Below are positions 38,810 through 46,763 of a DNA stretch of 64,000 bases, one piece after another. Each line of letters begins with the position of its first letter. Position 1 is the stretch's first letter. The stretch lies in contig NZ_SMMI01000003.1 in assembly GCF_009733535.1 (NCBI RefSeq), positions 186,001 to 250,000 on the forward strand. Direction: 5' to 3'. The notes beneath the pieces were generated by a model that did no database searches, was not told where the DNA came from, and saw nothing but the letters and a program-made list of their open reading frames with translations. Position numbers and translations under genes: made by a program. Origin of the DNA: Sphingobacterium endophyticum (GTDB taxonomy: Bacteria; Bacteroidota; Bacteroidia; Sphingobacteriales; Sphingobacteriaceae).

Positions 38810-40165
38810 TTAAAGGTTATATTTTTCCAACCTTCTATATAATGCTGCACGCGTGAGCCCCAATTCCTTGGCCGCCTTACTGATGTTGCCATTATAACGC
38901 TCTATCGCAGATTTTATAGCCTTGCGTTCCATATCCTCCAAATTATGGGAGGAAAAATCGCTAACGATTGGCTTCTCAATCTGCTGCTGTTCTATCGGTG
39001 AAAACAGAATATCTTCAGCACGTATACTTTGCTGGTCAGACATAATGACTGCACGCTCTATACTATATTGCAGTTCCCGAACATTGCCCGGGAAATGATA
39101 GCCCCTCAATTTATTTAATGCATCTGATTCAAAACCAGCTATATTTTTATGATATTTTGCACAATAAAATTTTAAGAAATGATTGGCAAGCAATGGTACA
39201 TCTTCCCCTCTTTCACGTAGTGGTGGAACTTGAATCTCTAAGGTATTGATACGGTAAATTAAATCCTTTCGAAACCTGTTTTCATCAGCCAGTACTTTCA
39301 AGGGAACATTCGTGGCGGAGATCAATCGGATGTCTACAGAAATAGGCTGGCTGGAACCTAATGGAACAACCGCCCTATTTTGTAATACACTCAATAGCTT
39401 CGCTTGCTGCTGCAAACTTATATTTCCTATTTCATCCAAAAATAAAGTTCCCCCATCAGCATGCTCAAACCTACCCTTCCTATCCTCTCGAGCATCCGTA
39501 AAGGCCCCTTTTTTATATCCAAATAGCTCACTTTCAAATAAGGTTTCTGTCAATGATCCAACATCGACTTTAACAAAAGACTCCTTGGAACGTAATGAAC
39601 GCTGATGAATCGCATTCGCAATCAGATCTTTACCCGTACCATTTTCGCCCAATATTAAAATATTTGCCTCCGTAGGAGCAACCTTATCAAGCTTATACTG
39701 TAAATCTTCCATAATGGCAGAATTACCTATAATCCCATGTTGATCCCTCGAACCTACAAATGATTTGTCCTTTTGGTTCGGCCTTGTTTCTTCGTAAATC
39801 CCAGTTAGGGTATTTAAAAGCTGTTCATTTTGCCATGGCTTGACTATAAAATCTGAAGCTCCTTGCTTCAATGATTTTACAGCTAGATCAACAGCTCCAT
39901 ATGCCGTGATCATTACTACATTAACCTTCGGAAATTGCGACTTGATCTTCGACAACCAATACAACCCTTCATTTCCCGTATTGATAGCACTCTTATAGTT
40001 CATATCCAACATGACAATATCAACCGGATTCTTTTCCAAGATATTAATCAGCCTTTCAGGATTATGCTCAACTAAAACTTCCTTTACATTTGGCCTTAAT
40101 AATATTCGCGTGGCGGTTAATAAATCTTGATCGTCATCAACAACTAAAATGGTCGCTTTCTTCAT
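38810..40165 (-). CDS. NtrC-family sigma-54-dependent response regulator
   Basis: A 451-residue activator. The receiver domain (1-120) has DDD at 9-11 region, phospho-acceptor Asp in VMLDMNY (about 54) and Lys in IVKPW (about 109). The AAA+ domain has Walker A GENGTGKD, ESELFGYKKGAFTDA and the Walker B LFLDEIGN. The sigma-54-contact loop is GAFTDA rather than GAFTGA. A C-terminal Fis-type helix-turn-helix (NISKAAKELGLTRAALYRRL) binds DNA. It is the most likely protein to bind the TGTTCG-N4-CGAACA sites. Operon: tolC, this gene, kinase, with gaps of 15 and 3 bases. Confidence 0.95.
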   Translation of the reverse strand: MKKATILVVDDDQDLLTATRILLRPNVKEVLVEHNPERLINILEKNPVDIVMLDMNYKSAINTGNEGLYWLSKIKSQFPKVNVVMITAYGAVDLAVKSLKQGASDFIVKPWQNEQLLNTLTGIYEETRPNQKDKSFVGSRDQHGIIGNSAIMEDLQYKLDKVAPTEANILILGENGTGKDLIANAIHQRSLRSKESFVKVDVGSLTETLFESELFGYKKGAFTDAREDRKGRFEHADGGTLFLDEIGNISLQQQAKLLSVLQNRAVVPLGSSQPISVDIRLISATNVPLKVLADENRFRKDLIYRINTLEIQVPPLRERGEDVPLLANHFLKFYCAKYHKNIAGFESDALNKLRGYHFPGNVRELQYSIERAVIMSDQQSIRAEDILFSPIEQQQIEKPIVSDFSSHNLEDMERKAIKSAIERYNGNISKAAKELGLTRAALYRRLEKYNL

Positions 40166-40180
40166 TGTTAGCTAAGTTAA

Positions 40181-41488
40181 CTATAAATCTAAAGAACCTG
40201 CGTAATAATCATTCACATATTTTTGCATCAACCATTCATATTGCCTGATGATCAACTGGCTACGTGTAGCATCCAATTTGTTTTTTGCTATCAAATAAAT
40301 TACTGAGTTACTGTTGCCCGCTTCAAAATGTACTTTCGCAATCCTAAAAGATTCGGCATAACTTACCTCCTGATCCCGAAGGTTTACTACATTTTTTTGA
40401 GTAATATTTAAGTCGAAAACCGCTTGTGCTGTTTTCATCCGAAGGTCATTCCTCATGATATCTTTCGTCAGATTCGCATCATTCAATGAAACTTCAGCCA
40501 ATCTTACCTGTGTTCTATTCTTAAATTGATTGAATATCGGAATAGAAAGATTAATTCCGACACCCTTACTCAAGTTATTCTTAATCTGGTTGAATACCGC
40601 CCCCCCTTCTTTACTGTAATTGGAACTCATCCCACCAGAGAGCGATAGGCTTGGCCAATAATTCGACTTTGCAACTTTGATCCCTTCTTCCATTTCCTTA
40701 ATTCTCCAATCCAATGCCTTAAATTGTGGCATGGCATTTAAAGATTGTTGAAATAATTCCTCCGAACTCTGAATGCTTATCTCAGCTGGAATATCAATAG
40801 GTTTAAGTTCCCCCAAATTCTGAACATCGATATTCATAAATCCCGCTAATTGTACACGTGCATTGTTGAGAGTTTGCTTAGTTAACTCTACAGCGTTAAG
40901 TTCACTTCTATATTGACCTTTGATATCATATAAATCACCTGGCTTGGTGGCTCCCTCTCTACCCAAAATCTCTTGCCTATGTAACTCCTCCTTCGTAACT
41001 GCCAATTGACCTTCCGTTTGAACCAGCATATCTTTTGCCGTCAAAACTTTCACATAGGCCTCAATTACATCCAGTTTCAAATCATTAACAAAACCTTCAT
41101 ACTCCAATTTTCCAGCATCCAATGCGTTGGATTTCATACGAATATTATGAAGAATATAAAATCCATTAAAAATCGGAACATTTAAGTTCAGGGATTGACT
41201 CCCTGAACTATTGTTATCATCTATATATTGATTGGTTGTCGGATTAATGGTCCTACCTTGGGATATACTATGCCCAATATTCGCATTCAATGAAGGTAGG
41301 CGATCGAATTTTGCTTGCTTATAAGCTAAATCTGAACGATCGACAACCAGTTCATTTCTTTTTAATGTAGGATTATTCTGTATAGCTTGTTGAACGCAAT
41401 CGGTTAAGGACAGGAAGCCATCCTGTCCTTTTACCGTGCTAATTAAACAACAAACAAATATGATTACAAATAGGTAATTATTTTTCAT
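40181..41488 (-). CDS. TolC-family outer-membrane efflux channel
   Basis: A 435-residue protein with a signal peptide (residues 1-21, ending VKGQ) and two tandem OEP repeats (about 27-210 and 225-420) of long amphipathic helices separated by beta-strands. SLTDCVQQAIQNNPTLKRNE opens repeat one, and YWPSLSLSGGMSSNYS lies in the barrel of repeat two. It forms the exit duct of a tripartite pump. Being first in the operon with the two-component system and divergent from the adaptor gene, it belongs to the same pump. Confidence 0.93.
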   Translation of the reverse strand: MKNNYLFVIIFVCCLISTVKGQDGFLSLTDCVQQAIQNNPTLKRNELVVDRSDLAYKQAKFDRLPSLNANIGHSISQGRTINPTTNQYIDDNNSSGSQSLNLNVPIFNGFYILHNIRMKSNALDAGKLEYEGFVNDLKLDVIEAYVKVLTAKDMLVQTEGQLAVTKEELHRQEILGREGATKPGDLYDIKGQYRSELNAVELTKQTLNNARVQLAGFMNIDVQNLGELKPIDIPAEISIQSSEELFQQSLNAMPQFKALDWRIKEMEEGIKVAKSNYWPSLSLSGGMSSNYSKEGGAVFNQIKNNLSKGVGINLSIPIFNQFKNRTQVRLAEVSLNDANLTKDIMRNDLRMKTAQAVFDLNITQKNVVNLRDQEVSYAESFRIAKVHFEAGNSNSVIYLIAKNKLDATRSQLIIRQYEWLMQKYVNDYYAGSLDL

Positions 41489-41513
41489 TTAAAACTTATT
41501 TCCATTTGCATTT

Positions 41514-41526
41514 CATAGGCTGTGCC
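41514..41526 (-). promoter_or_regulatory. Sigma-54-like promoter of the tolC-regulator-kinase operon
   Basis: On the - strand TTTGGCAC puts GG (-24) at 41526-41525 and G at the -13 place (41514, in TATGAAA). Predicted start near 41501, 13 bases before the tolC ATG (41488). The GG centre lies 62 bases from the nearest palindrome centre (41587.5). Confidence 0.6.
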
Positions 41527-41577
41527 AAATAATTAATAATTTGAATTTCAACTGATTAACATTTTATCGTTATTAAA

Positions 41578-41676
41578 CCTGTTCGAAGCCGAACAGGCAA
41601 GTGTTCATAAGCGAACACTGAAATATAATATCCTCATTGTTCAGCATCGCACATATACTGTTCGCTTTCGAACAGT
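41578..41676. promoter_or_regulatory. Enhancer cluster: four TGTTCG-N4-CGAACA palindromes
   Basis: Site 1 (41578-41597) is CCTGTTCG-AAGC-CGAACAGG, perfect. Site 2 (41600-41619) is AGTGTTCA-TAAG-CGAACACT, one inner mismatch. Site 3 (41638-41653) is TGTTCA-GCAT-CGCACA, degenerate. Site 4 (41657-41676) is ACTGTTCG-CTTT-CGAACAGT, perfect. Centres are 22 bases (1-2) and 21 bases (3-4) apart, two helical turns. The first pair faces the tolC promoter and the second the adaptor promoter. Likely binding sites of the NtrC-like regulator at 38810-40165. Confidence 0.8.
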
Positions 41677-41726
41677 TTAAAACTCAGTTTTTATAATAAA
41701 TAGCTGATTTTCATAACATTAAAAAT

Positions 41727-41742
41727 TTGGCACAACCTTATC
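41727..41742 (+). promoter_or_regulatory. Sigma-54-like promoter of the adaptor-permease-ATPase operon
   Basis: TTGGCAC with GG at 41729-41730; the -12 element (about 41739-41743, TATCT) is poor. The GG centre is 63 bases from the site 4 centre (41666.5). Predicted start near 41754. Confidence 0.55.
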
Positions 41743-41773
41743 TATGCTTTTATCAAAATTGATTAATAATTAC

Positions 41774-43027
41774 ATGGACAGACCGATTAAACAAAAGACG
41801 TGGAATACAAAAAGGATCCTTACAGTTGCCGGAATTGCTGGCATTGTTGCCCTGATTGGTGCTAGTTATTATTATACGAGCGGAAATAGCAAACTGAACG
41901 TAGATGCAGAACGTATTTCAATCTTCGAAGTTAAGGAAGATACCTTCCAAGAATTTATTCCAATTAATGGATCGGTAATGCCCATTAGTAGTATTTACTT
42001 AGATGCATCTGTTGGAGGAAGGGTCGAAGAAAAGTATGTGGAGGATGGCGCTCATCTTCATAAAGGTGACCCAATTATGCGTCTTTCCAATACCGATATG
42101 GAATTGAATTTAGTACAAAATGAAACTCAGGTCCTGAACCTATTAACACAGGCACAGATTGCACAAACAAACGCTCAGCAAGCATCCATCTCCAATAAAA
42201 ATCAAATGGCAGAAGTTGAATCTGCATTTCGTGAAGCTGAACGTGTTTATAATCTTAATAAAAAACTTTTGGCCGAAAAAGCAATCGGTACTCAAGAATA
42301 TGAAAAATCTCTTAATGATTATAAGTATCAAAAAGAACGTATTGGATTAACGGAACAAATCCTAAAACAAGATGAGGTTTCAAATACACAGAAATTAAGT
42401 CAGGACCGCAAAACTTACCAACGGACTCAGGAAGCCTTGGAATTAATGCGTAAAAAGGTCGGCGATTTAATCCTTCGTGCACCGGTTGACGGTCAATTGA
42501 CCTCATTCGATGCTGAGGTAGGTCAAAATAAAAACCCAGGCGAAAGATTGGGCCAAATAGACGTGTTGACTGGATTTAAGGTCCGCGCTGATATTGACGA
42601 ACACTATATCAACAGAATCTTCCCAGATCTTAAAGGCCAATTTACAATAGGAAGCAAATCCTATGAACTGAAAATCAAAAAGGTCTATACCCAAGTAAAA
42701 GACGGTAGATTTCAAGTAGATATGGAATTTGTTGGCGAAGTACCACAAGGAATTCGTCGTGGTCAAACTTTAACAATCCGCTTGGCATTGAGTGATGAAA
42801 CCAAAGCTATATTACTTGCTAAAGGGGGATTCTATCAACAAACTGCTGGTAATTGGATCTTTAAGCTAGACAAAGATGGTAATACAGCTTATAGAACCGA
42901 TATTCAATTAGGAAGGCAAAATCCTGAATATTATGAAGTGCTCAACGGATTGAAACCTGGAGACAAAGTCGTGGTTTCAAGTTATGAAACCTATGACAAG
43001 ATTCAGGAATTGAGTATTAAAAAATAG
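41774..43027 (+). CDS. MacA/HlyD-like periplasmic adaptor of a tripartite efflux pump
   Basis: A 417-residue membrane fusion protein. One N-terminal helix (about 15-35, RILTVAGIAGIVALIGASYY), a biotinyl-lipoyl half (YLDASVGGRVEEKYVEDGAH), a long helical hairpin (about 95-210), the second lipoyl half (LRAPVDGQLTSFDAEVGQNK), a beta-barrel and a membrane-proximal domain follow in order. I choose ATG 41774 (MDRPIKQK), because the sigma-54-like promoter predicts transcription from about 41754, after the earlier ATG at 41744. It links the inner-membrane permease to the TolC channel. Confidence 0.9.
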   Translation: MDRPIKQKTWNTKRILTVAGIAGIVALIGASYYYTSGNSKLNVDAERISIFEVKEDTFQEFIPINGSVMPISSIYLDASVGGRVEEKYVEDGAHLHKGDPIMRLSNTDMELNLVQNETQVLNLLTQAQIAQTNAQQASISNKNQMAEVESAFREAERVYNLNKKLLAEKAIGTQEYEKSLNDYKYQKERIGLTEQILKQDEVSNTQKLSQDRKTYQRTQEALELMRKKVGDLILRAPVDGQLTSFDAEVGQNKNPGERLGQIDVLTGFKVRADIDEHYINRIFPDLKGQFTIGSKSYELKIKKVYTQVKDGRFQVDMEFVGEVPQGIRRGQTLTIRLALSDETKAILLAKGGFYQQTAGNWIFKLDKDGNTAYRTDIQLGRQNPEYYEVLNGLKPGDKVVVSSYETYDKIQELSIKK

Positions 43028-43093
43028 AATTAAATTCTTTAACCCTTATCTGAAACAATGAAGATAAGGGCTATCTCTATTAAAATAACCATT

Positions 43094-45481
43094 ATGATAA
43101 AGAATTTTATTAAATCAGCTCTTAGAAATCTTTGGAAAACGAAAGGCTATAGTTTTCTGAATATTTTCGGCTTGGCGTTGGGGATCGCTGTAACAGCCTT
43201 AATTTTTCTTTGGGTTGAGGATGAGGTTTCATGGAATAACAACTTTGTAAACAAGAAAGATATTTATATTACCAAGTCTAAACAGACCTATGATGGTAAC
43301 ATCAATGTTTTTGAATCTACTCCTGGCCCATTTGCAAAGGAACTCCAACGAGAATTTCCCGAAGTAATTCATGCAGGTAGATTAAATTGGGGAAGTTCCA
43401 ATCTGTTTACCGTCGATGAGAAACAGATCTATCAATTCGGTTATTATGCTGATCCTCAAATCCTATCCATTTTAGCCCCAGAATTCTTAGATGGTGACGC
43501 TAAATCTGCATTAAATGAACCTAGCAAAATTGTTCTGAGTGAAAGTGGTGCCATCAAGCTATTTGGGACAACCCAAGCTGTTGGTAAGACAGTCAAGTTT
43601 GATAATAATGAAGTTTTTACCGTTTCGGGAGTTACTAAAGATTTTCCAAAAAATTCCAGTTTTAGGTATGATTGGCTTATAGACTTCAAGAAATTAGAAT
43701 CAGCAAATGCAAATTTCGGATACGACAATTGGGGCAATAACAGTGTAATAACTTTAGTGCAATTAGACCCTACAGCTGACCTCAGCGCAGTAAACAATAA
43801 ATTAAAATATTATATTGAAGATAAACAAGGTGCTAAAGAACATGTAGATGAAAATTTCCTATATCCTATGGAACGTTGGAAAATGTACAATGTCTTTAAG
43901 CAGGGAATCGAGCAAGATGGAAAAATCAAAAGCGTGAGGTTATTTACCTCTATTGCCTGGCTGGTTCTCCTCATCGCTTGTATCAATTTCATGAATCTTT
44001 CAACAGCAAGGTCAGAAAAGAGAGCTAAAGAAGTGAGCATGCGTAAGATTGTTGGCGCAAAGAAAAAATCATTGATCTTCCAATTTTTAGGCGAATCTAT
44101 TGTTTTTGCATTTCTTGCCGGTCTATTAGCCATTGGCTTGGTAAAGCTCGGTCTCCCATCCTTCAATAGTTTCGTATATAAAGAATTAACAATTGGCATT
44201 GACAAATGGTCTCACATAGGATTTATTACTGCCATTATATTTGTATGCGGAATTGTTTCTGGTAGTTATCCAGCATTTTTCCTTTCCTCCTTTGACCCAT
44301 TAACTACATTAAAAGGAGGAGCCAGAAAGATTGGATCTAGTGGAATAATTAGAAAAGCATTGGTCATTATCCAATTCACTGCAGCAATTATTTTGATGAT
44401 CTGTACATCTGTTATTTATCTTCAGGTCCAACATGCAAAGAATAGAGATCTAGGATTCGACCGCAGCCAAGTTATTATGACCAATATACAAGGCGATATG
44501 TCGAAGCATATCGACGTGATCAAAGAAGAACTAAAAGCAACAGGAAAAATCGATGCTGTAGGATTAAGCATTTCTAGTATTTTAAATGTCGGTTCAAATA
44601 CCTCTGGATTTAAATGGGATGGTAAGGATCCGAAATCATCCATATTAATTGGATATACTTTTGTCGACCCAGACTTCATCGATGCATTGAGCATTAAATT
44701 AAAGGACGGAAGAAACTTTAGACCAAATTTCCTTGGAGATAGCTCCTCGGTTTTAATCAATGAAAGTTTTGCGAAATTAATCCAACCTGATGGATTGGTT
44801 GCAGGAAAACCCATTGAAATGAATGAATTACCATTCACCATTGCAGGTGTTGTCGACAACTATATCTACAATAATATTTATGGCTCTCCCGAACCTCTTA
44901 TGTTAGCTCCCCTAGATGTTGGTTATAAATATGGCTATACGGGCGGGGTCATGAATATTAAGACTAAAGCTGGGGTTGATATCCCAGAGCTGATAAAACA
45001 AATAGAAGGTATTGTAAAAAAATATAATCCTGAATTTCCATTTGACTATAAATTCTTGGATGAAGCATTCAACAATTTCTTTAGTACAGAAATTATGCTT
45101 CAGAAACTAGCAAGCTTATTCGCAATACTAGCAATTATTATATCTTGCTTAGGATTATTAGGCCTAGCAGCCTTTTCAGCAGAACAGAGAGCAAGAGAAG
45201 TTAGTATCCGCAAGGTTTTGGGAGCCTCGGTGGGCAGATTGGTTGGTATGCTGAATCTAGAATTCATTATTTTAGTTGGAATATCCTGTTTGATCGCATT
45301 CCCTATTGCCTGGTATTTTATGAACGAATGGTTAAATGGTTACAGCTATCATATGAACATGCCTTGGATAATCTTTATTATGATTGCCGCATTGGCTTTA
45401 ATCATCGCTCTATTTACGATCAGTACCCAAGCACTACGTGCAGCAACTAGTAATCCAACGAAAACTTTGAGAAACGAATAA
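43094..45481 (+). CDS. FtsX/MacB-type ABC permease 1
   Basis: About 795 residues, with two MacB-like halves. Helix 1 (about 20-42, GLALGIAVTALIFLWVEDE) is followed by a periplasmic domain (about 45-270) and three helices with coupling motif RAKEVSMRKIVGAKKKS. A further helix, a second periplasmic domain (about 440-650) and three final helices with RAREVSIRKVLGASV complete it. The C-terminus ends SNPTKTLRNE, diverging from the SLRDE of the others. I start at ATG 43094, not the ATG 12 codons earlier. It lies 66 bases after the adaptor and 51 bases before the ATPase, the canonical MacA-MacB set. Confidence 0.9.
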   Translation: MIKNFIKSALRNLWKTKGYSFLNIFGLALGIAVTALIFLWVEDEVSWNNNFVNKKDIYITKSKQTYDGNINVFESTPGPFAKELQREFPEVIHAGRLNWGSSNLFTVDEKQIYQFGYYADPQILSILAPEFLDGDAKSALNEPSKIVLSESGAIKLFGTTQAVGKTVKFDNNEVFTVSGVTKDFPKNSSFRYDWLIDFKKLESANANFGYDNWGNNSVITLVQLDPTADLSAVNNKLKYYIEDKQGAKEHVDENFLYPMERWKMYNVFKQGIEQDGKIKSVRLFTSIAWLVLLIACINFMNLSTARSEKRAKEVSMRKIVGAKKKSLIFQFLGESIVFAFLAGLLAIGLVKLGLPSFNSFVYKELTIGIDKWSHIGFITAIIFVCGIVSGSYPAFFLSSFDPLTTLKGGARKIGSSGIIRKALVIIQFTAAIILMICTSVIYLQVQHAKNRDLGFDRSQVIMTNIQGDMSKHIDVIKEELKATGKIDAVGLSISSILNVGSNTSGFKWDGKDPKSSILIGYTFVDPDFIDALSIKLKDGRNFRPNFLGDSSSVLINESFAKLIQPDGLVAGKPIEMNELPFTIAGVVDNYIYNNIYGSPEPLMLAPLDVGYKYGYTGGVMNIKTKAGVDIPELIKQIEGIVKKYNPEFPFDYKFLDEAFNNFFSTEIMLQKLASLFAILAIIISCLGLLGLAAFSAEQRAREVSIRKVLGASVGRLVGMLNLEFIILVGISCLIAFPIAWYFMNEWLNGYSYHMNMPWIIFIMIAALALIIALFTISTQALRAATSNPTKTLRNE

Positions 45482-45532
45482 CATATACCTATTATAAAAC
45501 TAAATTAATCCATTAAAAAACAAAGAAACACC

Positions 45533-46216
45533 ATGATAAAAATCACCAATCTACAGAAATTCTACCGTACCGAAGAGGTAGAAACCGTTGCCTTAAATGA
45601 CGTGAATATCCACGTTAAGGAAGGCGAATTTGTTGCAGTAATGGGTCCTTCCGGATGTGGCAAATCAACACTGCTAAATATCATCGGCCTATTGGATGAT
45701 TTGGATGAAGGTAGTTATCTTTTTAACAATATTGAAGTAGCTCACTTTAAAGAAAACAAACGCTCAGACCTTCGTAAACACAATATTGGATTTGTATTCC
45801 AAAGCTTTAATTTGATCGATGAACTGACCGTCTTTGAAAATGTGGAACTACCCTTGGTATATACAAATGTACCAGCTGCTGAACGTAAAAGACGTGTAGA
45901 AGAAGTATTGGAAAAAGTCCAAATTATGCACCGTCGAAATCACTTTCCGCAGCAACTTTCAGGTGGTCAGCAACAGCGTGTTGCCGTAGCCAGAGCAGTT
46001 GTCAACAATCCCAAACTTATCCTTGCCGATGAGCCTACAGGTAACTTAGACTCCAGCAATGGTAATGAAGTGATGCAGTTGCTTACAGAACTCAATGAAG
46101 CCGGTACAACAATCGTTATGGTAACCCACTCAGAACACGATGCTAAATTCTCTGATAGAGTCATTAGAATGCTAGATGGACAGGTAATCTTGGAAACTTC
46201 TACTGCGGTGTTGTAA
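45533..46216 (+). CDS. ABC transporter ATPase, MacB/LolD type
   Basis: A 227-residue nucleotide-binding subunit. Walker A GPSGCGKST (about 39-47), Q-loop FVFQSFNLIDELT, signature LSGGQQQRVAVARA and Walker B LILADEPTGNLDSS, and switch His in VTHSEHD are intact. It is the only ATPase gene among eight permease genes visible in this block, so it may serve several of them. It is followed by a terminator, ending the first + strand operon. Confidence 0.96.
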   Translation: MIKITNLQKFYRTEEVETVALNDVNIHVKEGEFVAVMGPSGCGKSTLLNIIGLLDDLDEGSYLFNNIEVAHFKENKRSDLRKHNIGFVFQSFNLIDELTVFENVELPLVYTNVPAAERKRRVEEVLEKVQIMHRRNHFPQQLSGGQQQRVAVARAVVNNPKLILADEPTGNLDSSNGNEVMQLLTELNEAGTTIVMVTHSEHDAKFSDRVIRMLDGQVILETSTAVL

Positions 46217-46240
46217 ATAGTAGTTAGTAGTTAGATAACT
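46217..46240. repeat. Dispersed degenerate intergenic repeat, copy 3 (inverted)
   Basis: AATAGTAGTTAGTAGTTAG directly follows the ATPase stop and is the reverse complement of the CTAACTACTAACTA words in copy 1 (12189-12248). Confidence 0.5.
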
Positions 46241-46297
46241 GAATGGTGTGAAATTTCGTAAACGTTAGATTATAATAATAATTTTTCCATAATGCAG

Positions 46298-46324
46298 AGT
46301 CCGGGATAATTCCTGGACTTTTTT
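46298..46324 (+). terminator. Terminator after the ABC ATPase gene
   Basis: Stem AGTCCGGGA / TCCTGGACT (one G-T wobble) with loop TAAT and a T6 run, 80 bases past the ATPase stop. Confidence 0.85.
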
Positions 46325-46337
46325 ATGTTGTAGCCTT

Positions 46338-46374
46338 TGTTCGCAAGCGAACAGAAATTGTTCGAAATCGAACA
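46338..46374. promoter_or_regulatory. Enhancer pair upstream of the small membrane protein and permease 2
   Basis: Two perfect TGTTCG-N4-CGAACA palindromes at 46338-46353 (spacer CAAG) and 46359-46374 (spacer AAAT). Centres are 21 bases apart, as in the tolC/adaptor region. Confidence 0.8.
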
Positions 46375-46426
46375 TGTTTATTTTAAAAATTTTATCTATA
46401 CAATTGATTTTAAACACTTTACACTC

Positions 46427-46442
46427 TTGGCAAATTTTTGGT
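46427..46442 (+). promoter_or_regulatory. Sigma-54-like promoter of the second permease operon
   Basis: TTGGCAA with GG at 46429-46430 and TTTGG at the -12 side; GG centre is 63 bases after the second palindrome centre (46366.5). Predicted start about 46454, 22 bases before ATG 46476. Confidence 0.6.
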
Positions 46443-46475
46443 TTGGATAAAGTAACTATATTAATTATTTCAGCC

Positions 46476-46763
46476 ATGAATAAGAATTATTTTAAAATAT
46501 ATATCGGAAAATTCATCAAAGGTGAAGATTCAGATTCCATTAAAAATGTGAAGTATGCATTGCTAATGGGTACTATTTTGTTGATCCTGCTGTTAGTCAA
46601 TCTACAGTATGGCTTTAATAAAAATTACCCTAAAACTGGGATCTGGTATGCAGAAGGAACCCATGAGGTTGTTTATCCTAAGGTATCAACAGAAATCATT
46701 AAAGTAAAGACTGAGAGCTCTCAAGAAGTATATATTTCTAACCACAGGAATTGCCATGCTTAA
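46476..46763 (+). CDS. Small single-helix membrane protein, unknown
   Basis: A 95-residue protein. A basic/acidic cytoplasmic N-terminus (about 1-26) is followed by one strongly hydrophobic helix (about 27-45, ALLMGTILLILLLVNLQYGF) and a 50-residue external tail (YAEGTHEVVYPKVSTEIIKV). I place the start at ATG 46476, after the predicted sigma-54 transcription start, not at the ATG 34 codons earlier, which overlaps the enhancer. Its end overlaps the permease 2 start by 8 bases, suggesting translational coupling. Not recognised; could be an accessory subunit of permease 2. Confidence 0.7.
   Translation: MNKNYFKIYIGKFIKGEDSDSIKNVKYALLMGTILLILLLVNLQYGFNKNYPKTGIWYAEGTHEVVYPKVSTEIIKVKTESSQEVYISNHRNCHA

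Noticed and set aside
41744..41773. Earlier ATG for the efflux adaptor
   Set aside because: It lies upstream of the predicted transcription start (about 41754); ATG 41774 gives a normal short cytoplasmic N-terminus before the membrane helix.
46374..46475. Longer N-terminus of the small membrane protein from ATG 46374
   Set aside because: This ATG overlaps the end of the enhancer palindrome and lies before the predicted sigma-54 transcription start.
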